This document shows positions 1 to 10,622 of a stretch of DNA of 64,000 nt, piece by piece. The stretch is from Acanthosoma haemorrhoidale (Eukaryota > Arthropoda > Insecta > Hemiptera > Acanthosomatidae): the NCBI GenBank assembly GCA_930367205.1, contig OV884013.1:90087333-90151332 (forward strand), read 5' to 3'. Position 1 is the first letter of the stretch. The number at the start of each line of letters is the position of its first letter. The notes under the pieces are model-generated. The model was not told the origin of the DNA. It did no database searches and saw only the letters and a list, made by a program, of their open reading frames with translations. Made by a program: the position numbers and the translations under genes.

Positions 1-48
1 TCCAGTCCACAACTTTCTTGACTGCCCCTATCCGCGCACTCCCACCTC

Positions 49-444
49 TTACGGTCCCCTGACATTGATAAGTAACCCCCCCCCCAACTTGATCCGCCAC
101 TCCTTTCCCTTGTTCTCTACAAGCGCGCCTACCCGACCCAAAAAGTCACACCCCACTATTATTTCATACTCGCGCGGCATGTACTCCACAATAAGTACGT
201 TAATATCGCCCTTTTTTTTCGCCCATTTCTCTAAATTCACGACCGCCTCTCCCGCTACTTTACAGAGCCCGCCCAGGGTAATTAACTTGCACTTACATAC
301 CTTGACCTGGAGTGCCCTCTCTCCGCCATATAGCCGCTCCAACGCACCGCGTGACATTATGGTATTGGTGCTTCCTGTATCCACCAAGCACCTCTCTCCC
401 CCCTCGACTCTGATTATTGGCAACTCGCACAGTATCCCTCTCAC
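49..444 (-). CDS. Retroviral-type aspartic protease of a gypsy-like LTR element (fragment)
   Basis: About 131 codons read on the minus strand carry the retropepsin active site as VDTGST near residues 21-26 and a later IIVGCDFLGR stretch near residue 91, which fits the second half of the fold. In retroelements this protease cuts the Gag and Pol polyproteins in the particle. It lies just downstream of the gag ORF in the same frame, but two in-frame TGA codons lie between them and there is no ATG, so it would have to be expressed by read-through or frameshift, or it is simply dead. A TAA at 49-51 closes the frame before reverse transcriptase, and the rest of pol would lie beyond the left edge of the window. 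It is a transposon gene, not a host gene; the family call is firm. Confidence 0.8.
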   Translation of the reverse strand: MRGILCELPIIRVEGGERCLVDTGSTNTIMSRGALERLYGGERALQVKVCKCKLITLGGLCKVAGEAVVNLEKWAKKKGDINVLIVEYMPREYEIIVGCDFLGRVGALVENKGKEWRIKLGGGLLINVRGP

Positions 445-534
445 TGTATTACACTTTAGGGTGCGGTCGCCACTCTGCTGCCACCCTCCTCAGGCTGCCA
501 CACGCCACTCCCATCTTCTCGAAGTAGTCTTCTT

Positions 535-1479
535 TCACTCATGCTCTCGGCTCCTGTCGCGAGCCGGCTCTTCTTCCGTTTCCGACGTTCCTGACGCTCC
601 TGAAGATTCCTCAGCTGAAGATTCATTACCCCTGGGTGATATATTTCTTCTTTCCCGCATCGTTTGCGTATTCACTTCCATGGGTTCTGCCCTATGAACA
701 TCTCTCCTCCGATACACGTAAGGGCAATGCCTAGCGATATGCCCCTCCTCACTGCACTCGAAACATTTTGTGCGGGGGCACTGTGCCACTAAATGACTCG
801 TCTTCCCGCACCCATGGCATTTTCTCTCTTCTCTGCGGGGTCCGTACCTGGGTCTCGCCGCCCAGAACCTCCTTTCGCCTGCCGCTCCCCTGTCCCTGCC
901 GGTTGGTGTTTCGACTTTTTTCCAATTTGATTTAGGGACCCTGGTTCTCCTGTACACTATCCGGCTCCATTCTCCCTCATCCTCCTGTATCCTCGATTCC
1001 TCCTCCCTGGCGCTGGTGTCAATCATGACTTGGGCACATTCGAGGAATGAGCGCTCATTAGGGAATACTTCTTTTCTCCCTGTTTCCTTCGCCAACTGTA
1101 CCTTCAGTATAGTAGACAGAAATCCCATTCTGCCCTCTACCTGTTCGATGCTCATTGTCTCTCTCATTTTCTCCATTATTTGATTATAACGGGTTAGAAG
1201 AACTGCGGCCAGAAGATTTTCCTCCGATTTTGCTAGGATTAAGGCAGTGAAGCGATCTCCTCCCTTCAGAAAGTGGTTGAGTTCTCCTAATTCGCCAGTG
1301 AACCATTCCAGCTCTGAAATTGCATTTCTCAGATCTTGAGTGTTCATTGCTTTCACTCTCATCAACGCAAGAGCGGTAGCATGAGCTTCTGGCAAAACGC
1401 CCACCCTTCTCGTTGCTACATGTTCCGCGCCATCCACTACGTTCAGAACAGGTGGTCGTAGCACGCCTCCTTCCGCCAT
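535..1479 (-). CDS. gag: Gag of gypsy/errantivirus-like element 1, with internal deletion
   Basis: This 314-residue ORF starts with ATG 103 bases after the primer binding site. Two CCHC zinc knuckles are visible (Cys221-Cys224-His229-Cys234 and Cys239-Cys242-His247-Cys252), followed by an acidic Ser/Glu-rich tail. The pattern is a nucleocapsid that binds the element RNA. The stretch around FTGELGELNHFLKGGD (residues 60-75) matches the Gag at 45163-46380. Compared with that Gag, about 75 residues of the central capsid region are missing in frame after residue 93, so the capsid is probably not functional. The reading frame is otherwise open. The element runs to the left; its 5' LTR is on the right at 1600-1785. 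Confidence 0.85.
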   Translation of the reverse strand: MAEGGVLRPPVLNVVDGAEHVATRRVGVLPEAHATALALMRVKAMNTQDLRNAISELEWFTGELGELNHFLKGGDRFTALILAKSEENLLAAVLLTRYNQIMEKMRETMSIEQVEGRMGFLSTILKVQLAKETGRKEVFPNERSFLECAQVMIDTSAREEESRIQEDEGEWSRIVYRRTRVPKSNWKKVETPTGRDRGAAGERRFWAARPRYGPRREERKCHGCGKTSHLVAQCPRTKCFECSEEGHIARHCPYVYRRRDVHRAEPMEVNTQTMRERRNISPRGNESSAEESSGASGTSETEEEPARDRSREHE

Positions 1480-1581
1480 TCTTTCTTCAATTTTTTATTA
1501 AACAGGGCAAAAAGGAGAAAAGAAAAAAAAAAAAAAAAAAATCGAACAGACGTCGCTTACTTTTCTTTCCACACCACGAGT

Positions 1582-1599
1582 TCACGGGTTTCGGCACCA
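1582..1599 (-). other. Primer binding site, tRNA-Phe type
   Basis: Read on the minus strand the site is TGGTGCCGAAACCCGTGA. It pairs with the 3' end of an insect-type tRNA-Phe (acceptor GCCGAAA, CCA tail) at 17 of 18 positions. It directly abuts the 5' LTR and matches the site at 45047-45064 except for one base. It fixes the orientation of element 1 as leftward. Confidence 0.8.
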
Positions 1600-1785
1600 G
1601 TTAATGCTTACCGGCTTTAGAATTAAAAAACAAAGGGAAAAAAGGTACAGAGAAACAACACGCTTGAAAGTTAGAACTAGACTGTTTATTTCGAGTCTAT
1701 AACCCTGTATATTTACATTCGGGATGTTTACATCCCGACGTCCGGGGATTAAGGTTAAGTACTGATGCTGCCCGGAGCTTAACTT
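1600..1785 (-). mobile_element. 5' LTR of element 1
   Basis: This segment lies between the primer site and a (TA)n tract. In sense it starts AAGTTAAGCTCC and ends ATTAAC next to TGG. It carries an 8-bp perfect stem (1719-1738) with a TAAA loop in sense and an AATAAA signal at about 1684-1690. Length and layout match the other LTRs at 1800, 2058, 44862 and 48304, although the sequence is clearly diverged from them. The 3' LTR lies outside the window. Confidence 0.75.
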
Positions 1786-1799
1786 ATATATATATATAT

Positions 1800-1978
1800 A
1801 AGTTAATTGTCGGAGGTTAAGCTTTAAGAAAAGGAAAGAGGGAAACGAACTACACTCTCGAACTTCTGTAAAGAACTGCTTTATTGTCTTTAGTAATCCG
1901 ACCTACATAGGATCATGGGTTGTTTACCTCCCATGATCGTATTAGTTTACAACATAAACTTGCCTCTGGCTTTAACTT
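1800..1978 (-). mobile_element. Solo LTR A, gypsy/errantivirus-like
   Basis: A 179-bp block is bounded on both sides by (TA)n. In sense it starts AAGTTAAAGCCAGAGGC and ends CAATTAACTT. It has the same layout as the LTR of element 1: a hairpin (1911-1938, 9-bp stem, TAAA loop) and then AATAAAG. No primer site or gag adjoins it, so it is a solo LTR left by recombination between the two LTRs of a former element. Confidence 0.7.
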
Positions 1979-2057
1979 ATATATATATATATTAGAAATT
2001 ATCTAGGCATATATTTATAATATATGCACATATACATATATATATATATATATATAT

Positions 2058-2244
2058 AAGTTAAAGCCAGAGGCCTGACTATGTCACATACTAATACGAT
2101 CATGGAATGTAAACAACCCATGATCCTATGTATGTTGGATTACCATCAATAATAAAGCAGTATTTTACTGGAGTCAGAGTGTGTCGGTGCATTTCCCTCT
2201 TCCGTTATTCACTTTTTATCTATCTTAACCGCCGGCGATTAACT
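2058..2244 (+). mobile_element. Solo LTR B, inverted relative to solo LTR A
   Basis: This block starts AAGTTAAAGCCAGAGGC, the same 17 bases that begin solo LTR A, but on the opposite strand, and ends GATTAACT. The hairpin at 2098-2125 keeps the TAAA loop, and AATAAAG follows at about 2149. It is separated from LTR A by about 80 bp of (TA)-rich DNA. The flanks are TATA on the left and ATGT on the right, so no clean target duplication is seen. Confidence 0.7.
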
Positions 2245-4063
2245 ATGTATTTATGTTTTAGTTGGATATTAAAGGACTTTCTGTCCCAGGTTCACAGGTT
2301 CTGTGTTCTAACTTCATGCCTATGTCTCTCCCCCCTACATACTCAAGACAGGTGAATGTCTAAGACCATAGTAGCCACAAGCATTATTTATACTACCTAC
2401 CGGTATTTGCAACCCTTTTTTCGGTCACTAACTCAGTTATGAAGAAGCAAGGAAAAAACTTTTTCTAACTATAGTAACAAACCATGAGCTATAGTATTAA
2501 TAAAAAAAATCTATGAGCTACTGTGAACACTTAATCGCTACGTTGTTATGAATAATGAATAGGTCAAAAGTTCCACGTGTTGTACCTACATCCTATATGG
2601 ATTTTGTATATCCACATCCTCAAACCTACTTCTTTATTAATAATCACCTTGACACGTGGGACTAGGGTGCAACCTTGGCATGGGTTCTATTAGCCGGCTT
2701 TTACTCTATCGAGCTCTCATTAGTGAGCTCAAATGAGGGCCTTACGCCGTCACAAAACCTTATTCGATCAAACTTTAACGTATTTATGATTTACATGAAT
2801 TTATTCGATGATAAAATTTAATTTACTTTAAAACATATTTCATATTCTTCCAGTATCTGGGGTGAGCTGACGAGTTCAAGCTTAATTGAACGTTATTGAT
2901 TAACGTTCATATTGATAAGCAACGTACCGTTCATAACTCACCGATAAAAAATATTATGGAAGCACTCACTTTTTTTTAATTTAGACAGAAAACCTTATAA
3001 TAAGTCATTACTTCTTGAAATGTGAGATACAGCTGTTTTCATAGGATCATTTACTAATACAATACGCACAGGCAAAAGGTCAATTACAATCTTTATTCTT
3101 CCTTTTTTTGAAGTAATATTATAGTGCGAAGAAATAGCACTATATAAAACTATAGGCCGAGAAAAGCAAGCCTACATTATTTAATATTACACTTGAATAA
3201 TTAGCGGGAGGTTCCTCCTAATTAAAAGATTACGGGAATCTAAATTTGTCGTATCTAAAACTGATTAAGTAAATTTTGGATTCGATTTCAGGAGAATGTT
3301 TAAGAGCAATTAATATTTCTAACTGAGTTAGAATTTCAAACTGTTATAAAACGAGGTTAATTGCATGATAGATTCTAGACATTTAAACTGTAAGTCTGTA
3401 GACCAACAGCCCGCGAAGTACTTTAATCTTATTATTGACTGTAACTTTCTGTGATGTTTAAAAAGCAAGTTCTATCCCTAAAGCTGTTTCAAAGCTTAAA
3501 GTGGTGAGGGGCTAGGAAAACTAACGCCAACTCTATTAAACTGACAAGCTCACAATATTAGGAATTATTGCTAGCATTGTTAATAGCCATTTCCTTGAGT
3601 TTTCGGGTCATACCTGTCATGAGCATCTCATCATTTCATCGTATAAGGACATAAGCGTCTTATGGTTACATCTTATTATTACATAAACAATGTATTATGG
3701 GCATCTTTGTATGACCAAAACTTCACGTTTATTAACTTTTCAAAGAGAGCTACAGTGGAAGCTCTGGTATCTGTTAATTTACTTAGTAAATATCTGCAAT
3801 CAACTATAGTTAAATGCTGACACAGTTCGCTATCAGCTAACTATCGCATTGCTGACCACTGTCCTTTCCCATCCTATATATGAGCTCCTTGCTTAGAGAT
3901 AAGCAATCCCCTTCTGTGATTTCATTGAGTACATTCATTTAGCCGTTTAGCCATTTAATATTTTATTTCAACTTAGTGTAGTGTAAATCAAATAAAGTTC
4001 TTTTTAAAAAGATCTACTGCTTTATAGTTGCTTTAATTATATGTATATAGATAGCATCAACTA
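2245..4063. other. AT-rich, no recognised gene
   Basis: Short ORFs here show no family motif. The sequence is of low complexity in places and I see no repeat shared with the rest of the window. Confidence 0.5.
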
Positions 4064-4352
4064 TCAATTAGTGGTTAAGCAGTAGCTCTGGAGTCTAGTT
4101 ATGGTGCTGGTGTGGAGAAAACGGAAAAGCGGAGTTCTAAAAAGTAGTGCTGGCCTCAGGACGCTCTTATATGTTAACAGTTTCAACCTCAAGGATATAG
4201 CCGGGCTTGTTATGAGATGCTGGAGAGAGTTGTAAGTCCTACGTACTCTTTTCAGCTTCTTCTGCAGGTGTGTGCCAAACGTCATGTGTCTGCCTAAGTT
4301 GATGCATATGCTATTGGCAAGTTTGCAATCAGTCCCGTCTATGTTGAAGCTG
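4064..4352 (-). pseudogene. Jockey-like LINE reverse transcriptase fragment (C-terminal part)
   Basis: The minus-strand frame is open from about 4352 to a stop at 4064 and reads through a stretch typical of the end of the reverse transcriptase in jockey-clade LINEs: IDGTDCKLANSI, then LKRVRRTYNSLQHLIT, then YKSVLRPALLF. It is nearly the same protein as the one at 52051-52416. The catalytic core and the polymerase N-terminus are absent and no poly(A) is seen, so this is a truncated relic. There is no evidence that it is expressed. Confidence 0.75.
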
Positions 4353-5843
4353 GGTGTAAGCTTTTTGTTTTTGTTGTAAGAATTTCATCGCCTATTAAAA
4401 TATTTTTTTATTATTAATAACTATTTTTCTAATTAAAAAAAATTTAATATTGTTTTCCCGTTTTTTAAAAATTATTTTCAGTTCATAAATATACGTCATT
4501 CAAATGGATTTTTTTTGTGAAATATTTTATGACCTTTTGAATGCCTTTTGAATGAAGAATGTACGTTTCGTAATTTCATATTTAAATTTGTATCCAGGTC
4601 GGTGCCAACTAATTTAGAATGGATATTTGAGGGCCATCCTTTTCATTCTTTTTAAACAGGATACAATTAATATTTCTCTACGAATTAATTGATTTGGAAA
4701 GGGTTTACATGAAGTTATCTATGAATACATGTAAGCTATATCTATTATATAGGTAGTGACTGAAAACACGTAGAGCATTTTAATGGGTCCTTAATTGATA
4801 AGTGTAGGTCTGTTCTCAAAATAAACTATACAAATATTTGTTATGTGAAAGTGTTTCCAACACTAATAATCCTCGAATGTTTATTTCTATTCTTGGATTA
4901 ATATGGTCTAACTTAGTTAGTCTAACTAAGTTGGTTAGATAACAGTGCATCGAAAGGCTCGCATCATGGGGCAGCGAACAGGGTATATTTTTCGTTCACA
5001 GTTATTAATCGCCACAATTCACTGCGATTTATAGAGTTATATTACTAAAATACTAGATACATAGATAGGTAAATTTATTCGTCGGCTAAATGTCATAAAA
5101 CATAAACGAAAGTATAACATTTAAGTGTTTTAAGTGCTTGGAGGTCAAAGAAAAATGGCCTTGGGCGATAATGGGGATTTAAATTTATCAAGTATTATAA
5201 AATATAAAGCAAGAAAATTACAAATTTAGTCACATTTTATGTTTTGTGCATTGTGCAACTTTTTACTAACGATAAGTTAAACTATTATTGAATCTAGCCT
5301 ATCCAGAAATTTCTTCACGTCATGCGAACAATTTGGTACTTATCCGTAAAAAAAAAAAATTGACCCCACTAAATATCCACACATTGTAAGAGTACGCTAA
5401 AACGCTCAGGAAAATTCCCAATGTATTGTAAAGCCAAGAATTAAATACAACATACATGAAAAATTTCTGATAACCACCAATACCCTCCCTGTATGTCAGA
5501 CCTGCTAAGAATACTTACTGATCTATAATTTTGTACTTTCTCTTCATTTTGTGGATCATTAAATGTAAAAACCTGCCTGGGGAAACCAGCCCTTCAGAAT
5601 ACAGGAGTTATGGAGCGTCTTCAAAGTAATAAATTTATTATTCAAAATCTCTAGCAAATTTAATTAATAATAAATGAGCTTTTATGAAATTATGTTTTTG
5701 TAGATTTTATGCTTACACATTTACCCTTTTTACAATACTAACAATATTACAATTTTTCTTCGAGGATTTACATTATATGTATAATTCCTCTTAGTGAATA
5801 CAACTATTGGCATAGTTCACTAGGTTAATGTTTTTAGATGTTT
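4353..5843. other. AT-rich, no recognised gene
   Basis: I see no conserved ORF or clear repeat in this stretch apart from short homopolymer runs. Confidence 0.5.
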
Positions 5844-6040
5844 GATGGAGGAGCGTGGGGTACTTCTCAAGACTACACTTCCTGTTTCGCATGCAAGGGA
5901 GGTGACAACCATGTGGATTAGGCCAATCTCTGGGCTGTTTGTACATATGATGAGCAAGTGAAGTAAGAAATGTAAATGAGAACATTGTTCACAATAACTT
6001 ATTGCACAATAAGGCAGATTGTAATTTTATAACAATAAAG
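5844..6040 (+). mobile_element. 5'-truncated LINE 3' end, CAATAAAG family, copy 1
   Basis: The segment runs from GGAGGAGCGTGGGGTACTT to GGCAGATTGTAATTTTATAA followed by CAATAAAG. It aligns in order with 26559-26792 and 44524-44751 (shared GGAGGAGCGTGGGG, CGCATGC, CAACCATGTGGA, GGGCTGTTTGTA and GCAGATTGT). This looks like the 3' untranslated end of a non-LTR retrotransposon. No coding part is retained. Confidence 0.65.
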
Positions 6041-7244
6041 GTTCTTGTATATATAACAAGATTTTTGATTGAACATTGAAAAAATGATAAAAAAATCTGT
6101 ACTGTTATAGTCCCTCTGCAGTCATCCCTAGCGATGAACTGGTACAATATTACTACCTAGGAAGTCACCTCTTTTCATACTTGTTATCGTATGCCTCTTG
6201 ATCTTACATACAATGGTAAGCACTGGATTAATATAAAAAAAGTGTAGTTGTTCTAGTAGGAACAACAAGAGATAAGTCTCATCGGGAATCCGAACGCTAT
6301 CAATCATCGAGCATTAGAATGCCTATTTTTTACGGTTATGAATAGTATGGGTTTTTCCACCATTAGATCATTTTCTTAATAGTATTATCCATGGATATCC
6401 GTTAGCTTCCAGTGGAAGAAAAGGCTCCTGTAGATTGTTGCGTTTTCTTCCATCATCTGGTGGACATTTCACCTCTCCCAAGACTTGTCAGACATTTCCA
6501 TCTCATCCATCACCGACTGCTTCCATGTAATCCTTGTGCGTCCTTTCCATCAAGCACCTTACCAGTACTAGTCAATTGTTGGCTTCTCAACCACTCCATC
6601 ATGCTCATTTCGATTTTCGTTTTTTTATCTGAACGTCAATGTCCAGTCTTATTCCACAGTTTTTGATGGAAAATATCATGTGAACTGTGAACAAATAACC
6701 GTGAAATTCCAAGGATTCTCTTCAAAAGTCTATTAAAAATACTGTTATAACTATTCGTTACGACCTTAGGTACTCTCCATACCTTGTAGGCATAGAGAAA
6801 AACCGGCCGGACGGCAGGACGAAAATAGTACCTCTTTTTATCTTCTTCGTCTCCTCCCCATTCCTTCTCTGAGATAAAGGAAGGATATTTCTCGTTTCTT
6901 GTTTCTAAAATTTTTATCGGCCTAGAAATTCACACTTATAGCCTACGTTTTATCAAAATTCATATGCTGGCTACATTTTGCAGCTTCAACCGCGAATCTT
7001 CACCAGTTATCCTCTATATATCAAAAGCCTGGTAGAGTGCTTGTGACAGTAGGCAAATATCATCAGCAAACTCGTGGTCTCCCAGACCAGTTCCTATTGA
7101 TCCCCTGTCCTCTTTCATCCAATGAAAAAATAAAAAATACAGTGACCTATGACATAACAAAAGTCAATAAGTAAACCTTAGTAATAATAATTTATATTAA
7201 TATAAACATGTTATAAAACATACTGTAATATGCTCACATCACTG
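6041..7244. other. No recognised gene
   Basis: The stretch at 6412-6666 has an 84-codon ORF with no family resemblance; it is probably chance. Nothing else is supported. Confidence 0.4.
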
Positions 7245-8110
7245 TAAAACATTGTTCAGTGTCTCGAATAGGAGTTATTAGGCGTTCAACCAAATCAGTT
7301 CTTTTGTTACTGACCTACAAAGCTCCTTCAGTTTGTTTCCCGTAAATCTCCATGTCAAGAGTGCTATCGATTTTCGAATCAACCAAAGCAAAAATTTTGA
7401 TGCCGTGTTTCGCTGGTTTTGATTGAATAAAAGATCACCTACCCCAGACTTCTTTCTTTTCTTTGATAGCTCCATCATCCCCGACAGAGTAGCCAGACTG
7501 ACAGTTTTTGATCCAATATTTGGAATAAGTCCGGGAATCGGAGCCAAACTATCTACTTACTTTCGTTCTTGGCGTGTATCACGATCATCAAATCAATTTT
7601 TCCTGATCAAATTTTGAATCTTTCTAAGGTCATAGTCAACCTAAACATTTCGATGGCAAAACTATCTGTACTAAAAAGATCTTCATGATTGTTCCTTCCA
7701 GCTTTATTCTCTCATTCGACAAATAACGATGCAATAAAAGCCTTGATTGCAGCCATTCTTGACCTCACGAAACATTATTACGAATTGTTACGATGTACTG
7801 ATTATTATAAGTTCCAATCCTAGCTAACATGGTGTAGTCCAACAAACACAACCATGTACCGAAGAGGGTGTTTAAAGTTTTTGCTATCGCCACTGTACCA
7901 GAAAGTCTTGGTGAACAAATTACGTTTCTTAGTTTTCTCTCTGTTGCTGAATGGATTTTTTTCCAACTTATGTTGCAGACAACTTTCTTTCCAGTTTTCC
8001 TGTGAGGCGACGCCCTATTTATCTTTCGAACCCGAATCTACATTACTCAGTTCAGAATGGAAGTCTTCTTCGAGCACCTCTATTTCTTTTTATTTATTTA
8101 CCAAAAGCTT
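7245..8110 (-). pseudogene. piggyBac-type transposase, degraded
   Basis: Read on the minus strand, pieces of a piggyBac (DDE_Tnp_1_7) transposase appear in the right order but in changing frames: KAFIASLFVE, FRLTMTLERFKI, FDDRDTRQER, DSLAPI (about 7750 to 7535), then PAKHGIKIFALVDSKIDST, IYGKQTEGAL, a stop, and VSNKRTDLVERLITPIRDTE (about 7430 to 7255). The middle and C-terminal catalytic domain are thus represented with several frameshifts and stops. In the intact family this enzyme cuts and pastes the element at TTAA sites. The N-terminal part up to about 8110 is only loosely traceable. Terminal repeats were not found. It is a clear fossil; the exact ends are uncertain. Confidence 0.7.
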
Positions 8111-10622
8111 CTTCATCTATATTGTAGCGAGGGTTCTTGACGAAGTGTTTTGGGGGGGTTCATCACTAGGTCGTCCTAAAGATGTGCTTGGAGTATCGTA
8201 TATTTTTTTGTGATGCTATTAGGTCTCTTGAAAAAATATGAAAATTATTCATTAAATAGAAGAAAAAAAAAAGTACAATCAAATTGGAGGAGAAAAAAAC
8301 GTGAAATGGCGGTTTGGGTCTAACAGATCCAGTGCCTCTAAAACACTTGAACATAAAAAAAAAACAATGATTCTATTATGGGTAAAAAAATGTACAAAAT
8401 ATATGAAAATCAAAACAAAAAAGGTGAGAAAACTTACTTACCTCCACTACTCAGCCCTATCTTCAATCTGTTTTAAAACATCTAAAAGGATCTCTGAGAC
8501 CCGTAGCGACCGACGGAGTGTTAAGAAACGTTGGCTAATTTTGCCTTGAAGTTGAATCTGGCCATCACATTCAGCGATGAAGAGCTGGCGTGAAGCTCTG
8601 GTCTTATTGTGTTTGGTTTAAATGAGTGGAGAGGCGAATCCAATTGGCAGGTCGATCAGGACCCTTCTGCTCCGTCGACCCCAGTGAACACCTTCCCGCG
8701 GTAAAGGATTTTATTTGCCAAACCGATTGCCTCTGGGGCAGTTTCATTTTTCGCTACATTTCTCTTTCACCCCATGAAACCTTGACATTTCACTTAAAAT
8801 CAACTGTTTAAATTAACATCAGTGAGAGTTGATAAGTTCTTTTATGCTTACCTCTGCTCAATTATGTCAATAATACTGACGGCATTATAACTTTCTTCAT
8901 GATTTGTTTTTCTCCATAAGTGTGAAGTAATTAACAGCAATGGTATAGCAACAAGTAATAAACAGTTATGTACTTACTAGTTTGATATGATAAACTCATT
9001 TCAAATGAGATGAAATCAGTATGATTGATTGTCTTTTGGAATTTAGTGAACTCTAAACTATTTTGATAAAATTTAAATTTCGGTGCATAGTATTTGGCAC
9101 GAGTTCTCTACGATATTGAAGAACACATTCTACAAAAGTAACCTAAATACACAAACCTGGCAAGAAAAAAAATATTATTCATTTTGAAAATGATTAAATT
9201 TGGTTTTATTTTATTTTCTACATTTGTCTCTGAAATAAAAGAAAAATCTCATTAATGTAAAGTTTCGAATTTTCCTTTACAATTAATTTATTTATGCTAC
9301 ACATTGTACAAGTGTTTGTTATGTAGTTGGAATTAAAATATTCTACGTAATAAATACGCAAAACGAATGTAAGTGACATCTCACAATTTATTCTAGGGGT
9401 TTCGAAATTTAAACACCCACGTGACATAGGTAATTAGGTAAAGTAGCAATTCGTGGGAGTGGTAAAAGGGGCAGTACTAATAAAGGTCCAATATTTGATA
9501 AATTGTGTTTCACAAATTTATCGGGGGTCTTTGATCTACAGGAATTCGCAATTAAACCAAGGCGAAATTAAGCCAAGGCATATCTGGGACCATTTGCTGC
9601 TAATTCCTAGCTAAGAGTCTTAGAGTGCTCGGTTAGCCTTTGAAGAGAGACCATTTAATTATTGCCAGAACGAGTAATTTGTAGGCAAAGGGTGATGAAA
9701 AACAATAACAACACCAACTAATGGAAGATTGTTGATTAATAAACCAATTACTGCACTTCAGTTTTATTTATTCTGGAAAATCGATGCTAATCATAAAATA
9801 GTAAAGTAGATGGGCAATAACACCCACTACTTTAGCTCTAATTGTTTAGTACATTTTAAGGACCAATAACACCTGTAAAAAAAATGTTTGGGATATTCAA
9901 AGCCCTGTGGAAACTGAGATATAGGCAAAAAATATCGAAAGTTTTTTATTTTTTATTCGGTTTTCAGGTTAAAATTTCTGAACTGAGATTCCTAGCGAGA
10001 AGTATTTGGATAATTCTCATGAAATCCCGAAATTCGGTTTTATCGTAAACTGACAAATAATATTGAAATGAATTTGTATTTATTTTCCATGAATTTTTTG
10101 GTACTGATGATACAAGATAGTAATTATATAGTGGTCCCTAGAATAAACGTGTTTTACGAGGATTATGAGGATATATAAAAAAATGAAAGGGAGGGAATGG
10201 CGACTTATGTGAAGGGAATGATTTGATGGTCATCAAATTATAAACCTTATGAAAATAAAATTGATTATTTAAATTATTTTTTTATTTATTAATCAAATAT
10301 TCTTTTCTTACATTAGTTGAAACAGAAAATCACAAAGTCGCTGTAGTACAACATTAACTTGACTGGCATTTTACCAACGGAGTAAAGTTCTCCTTTTATA
10401 CTATTTAGCCTTAAAGATAATAAAACAATAGCTTCTTGAGCAAAATAAACGAAACAATGAAAATTATTTAACTGAAAATATACTAACAAAAAGTTATTTT
10501 TTTATCTATTCAGTCTCATAATTACTAAAACAGTCTCAACTCAGTTAGCTATTTTAGTCTATTTCCTTTACGGAATAACATCTCTTTTTGATTAATGTTT
10601 GTGGCCTGATCTGCTGCTGAAT
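8111..10622. other. No firmly recognised gene
   Basis: A locally GC-richer patch at about 8560-8760 stands out. One plus-strand frame is open and ends at a GTAAAG donor-like site, but no family is recognisable and no partner exon was found. The rest is AT-rich and featureless. Confidence 0.4.

Noticed and set aside
65..697. 210-codon plus-strand ORF
   Set aside because: It is antisense to the protease and gag of element 1, whose motifs are clear; composition is that of a shadow frame.
7854..8213. 119-codon plus-strand ORF
   Set aside because: It is antisense to the left-running piggyBac relic and has no motif.
8590..8720. GC-richer patch that might be an exon
   Set aside because: A donor-like site exists, but there is no convincing acceptor and no recognisable protein.
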